Positions 14,057 through 14,294 of a stretch of 14,294 nt of DNA are shown in pieces. The stretch's first letter is position 1; each line of letters begins with the position of its first letter. Position numbers and translations under genes: made by a program. Below the pieces are notes generated by a model. That model ran no database searches and was not told where the DNA came from. It was given only the letters and a program-made list of their open reading frames with translations. This DNA is from JAMOAW01 sp039908535. Its GTDB lineage: Bacteria > Pseudomonadota > Magnetococcia > Magnetococcales > JADFZT01. The stretch is taken from contig JAMOAW010000091.1 in the NCBI GenBank assembly GCA_039908535.1, forward strand, positions 1-14,294. The letters are read 5' to 3'.

Positions 14057-14294
14057 ATGGCGGCTCATTTGAGTCAATCTGGACATCCAATCAATCGAAA
14101 GCGAGTACAACGGTTGATGACCAGGATGGGACTGGTGGCGATTTGTCCAGGGCTGAGTACCAGCAAACCACATCCAGAGCACAAAATATATCCATATTTG
14201 CTGAGGAATGTGGAGATCAATCGCCCCAACCAGGTCTGGTCTACGGACATCACATATATACGGATGTCACGTGGATTCATGTATCTGGTGGCAA
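14057..14294 (+). mobile_element. IS3-family transposase orfB, 5'-truncated and running off the window end
   Basis: The frame reads MAAHLSQSGHPINRKRVQRL, then MTRMGLVAICPG, KIYPYLLRN, INRPNQVWSTDITYIR and GFMYLVA. These are the helix-turn-helix-like HTH_21 region and the start of the integrase core of IS3-family (IS2/IS407-type) OrfB. The first catalytic Asp of the DDE triad is in WSTDITYI (codon 14246-14248). OrfA, the first part of OrfB and the left terminal inverted repeat are not seen. Upstream of 14057 the frame is open only back to a TAA at 14015 and holds no transposase-like residues. The element continues beyond the window, so whether its right end is intact is unknown. Confidence 0.85.

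Noticed and set aside
14074..14280. 68-aa open frame on the minus strand at the right edge
   Set aside because: It is antisense to clear IS3 OrfB sequence.

Overview
The window looks like chromosomal DNA of a Gram-negative bacterium, probably a proteobacterium: it encodes a tripartite RND efflux system with an outer-membrane factor, an outer-membrane-type lipoprotein and an OmpR/EnvZ-type two-component pair. The intergenic G5/C5 hairpin repeats and the tetrapeptide-repeat protein remind me of magnetotactic Magnetococcales genomes. That is an impression from memory, not a result.

Layout. Positions 1-121 hold one copy of a dispersed intergenic repeat. Positions 175-2312 (minus strand) encode a response regulator and histidine kinase overlapping by 4 nt. 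A divergent intergenic region (2313-2844) holds a 13-bp palindrome, a decayed copy of the repeat, and a frameshifted remnant of the C-terminus of another heavy-metal RND pump. Then follow, all on the plus strand: a CusC/TolC-like outer-membrane factor (2845-4215), a CusB-like adaptor with a duplicated Met-type metal-binding domain (4212-5558), a Met/His-rich exported protein (5639-6223), a small lipoprotein (6275-6727), a hairpin-rich repeat element (6764-6870) and a CusA-like pump (6913-10035). The three CusA methionine ligands are present, so the substrate is most likely Cu(I)/Ag(I). The kinase and regulator probably sense the metal and control the divergent efflux genes. The locus is bracketed by nearly identical repeat copies in inverted orientation (1-121 and 10036-10162).

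From 10170 to 13971 the window changes character. A calcineurin-like metallophosphoesterase frame runs into a NACHT-type STAND NTPase frame, and the two appear to be one gene broken by a single extra base, most simply in the A8 run at 11121-11128. The NTPase carries 25 tandem copies of a 12-bp unit encoding V-A-R-D-like tetrapeptides. This architecture fits the sensor/effector logic of bacterial NLR-like defence proteins and is the best candidate here for an undescribed system. The phosphoesterase has no convincing start codon, and the first metal-binding Asp appears to be Tyr, so the gene may be decaying, or may depend on slippage for expression.

The window ends in the 5'-truncated orfB of an IS3-family element (14057 to the end), directly preceded by part of the same dispersed repeat. 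Three truncated coding regions (RND remnant, phosphoesterase, IS3 orfB) begin within a few bases of a copy of this repeat.
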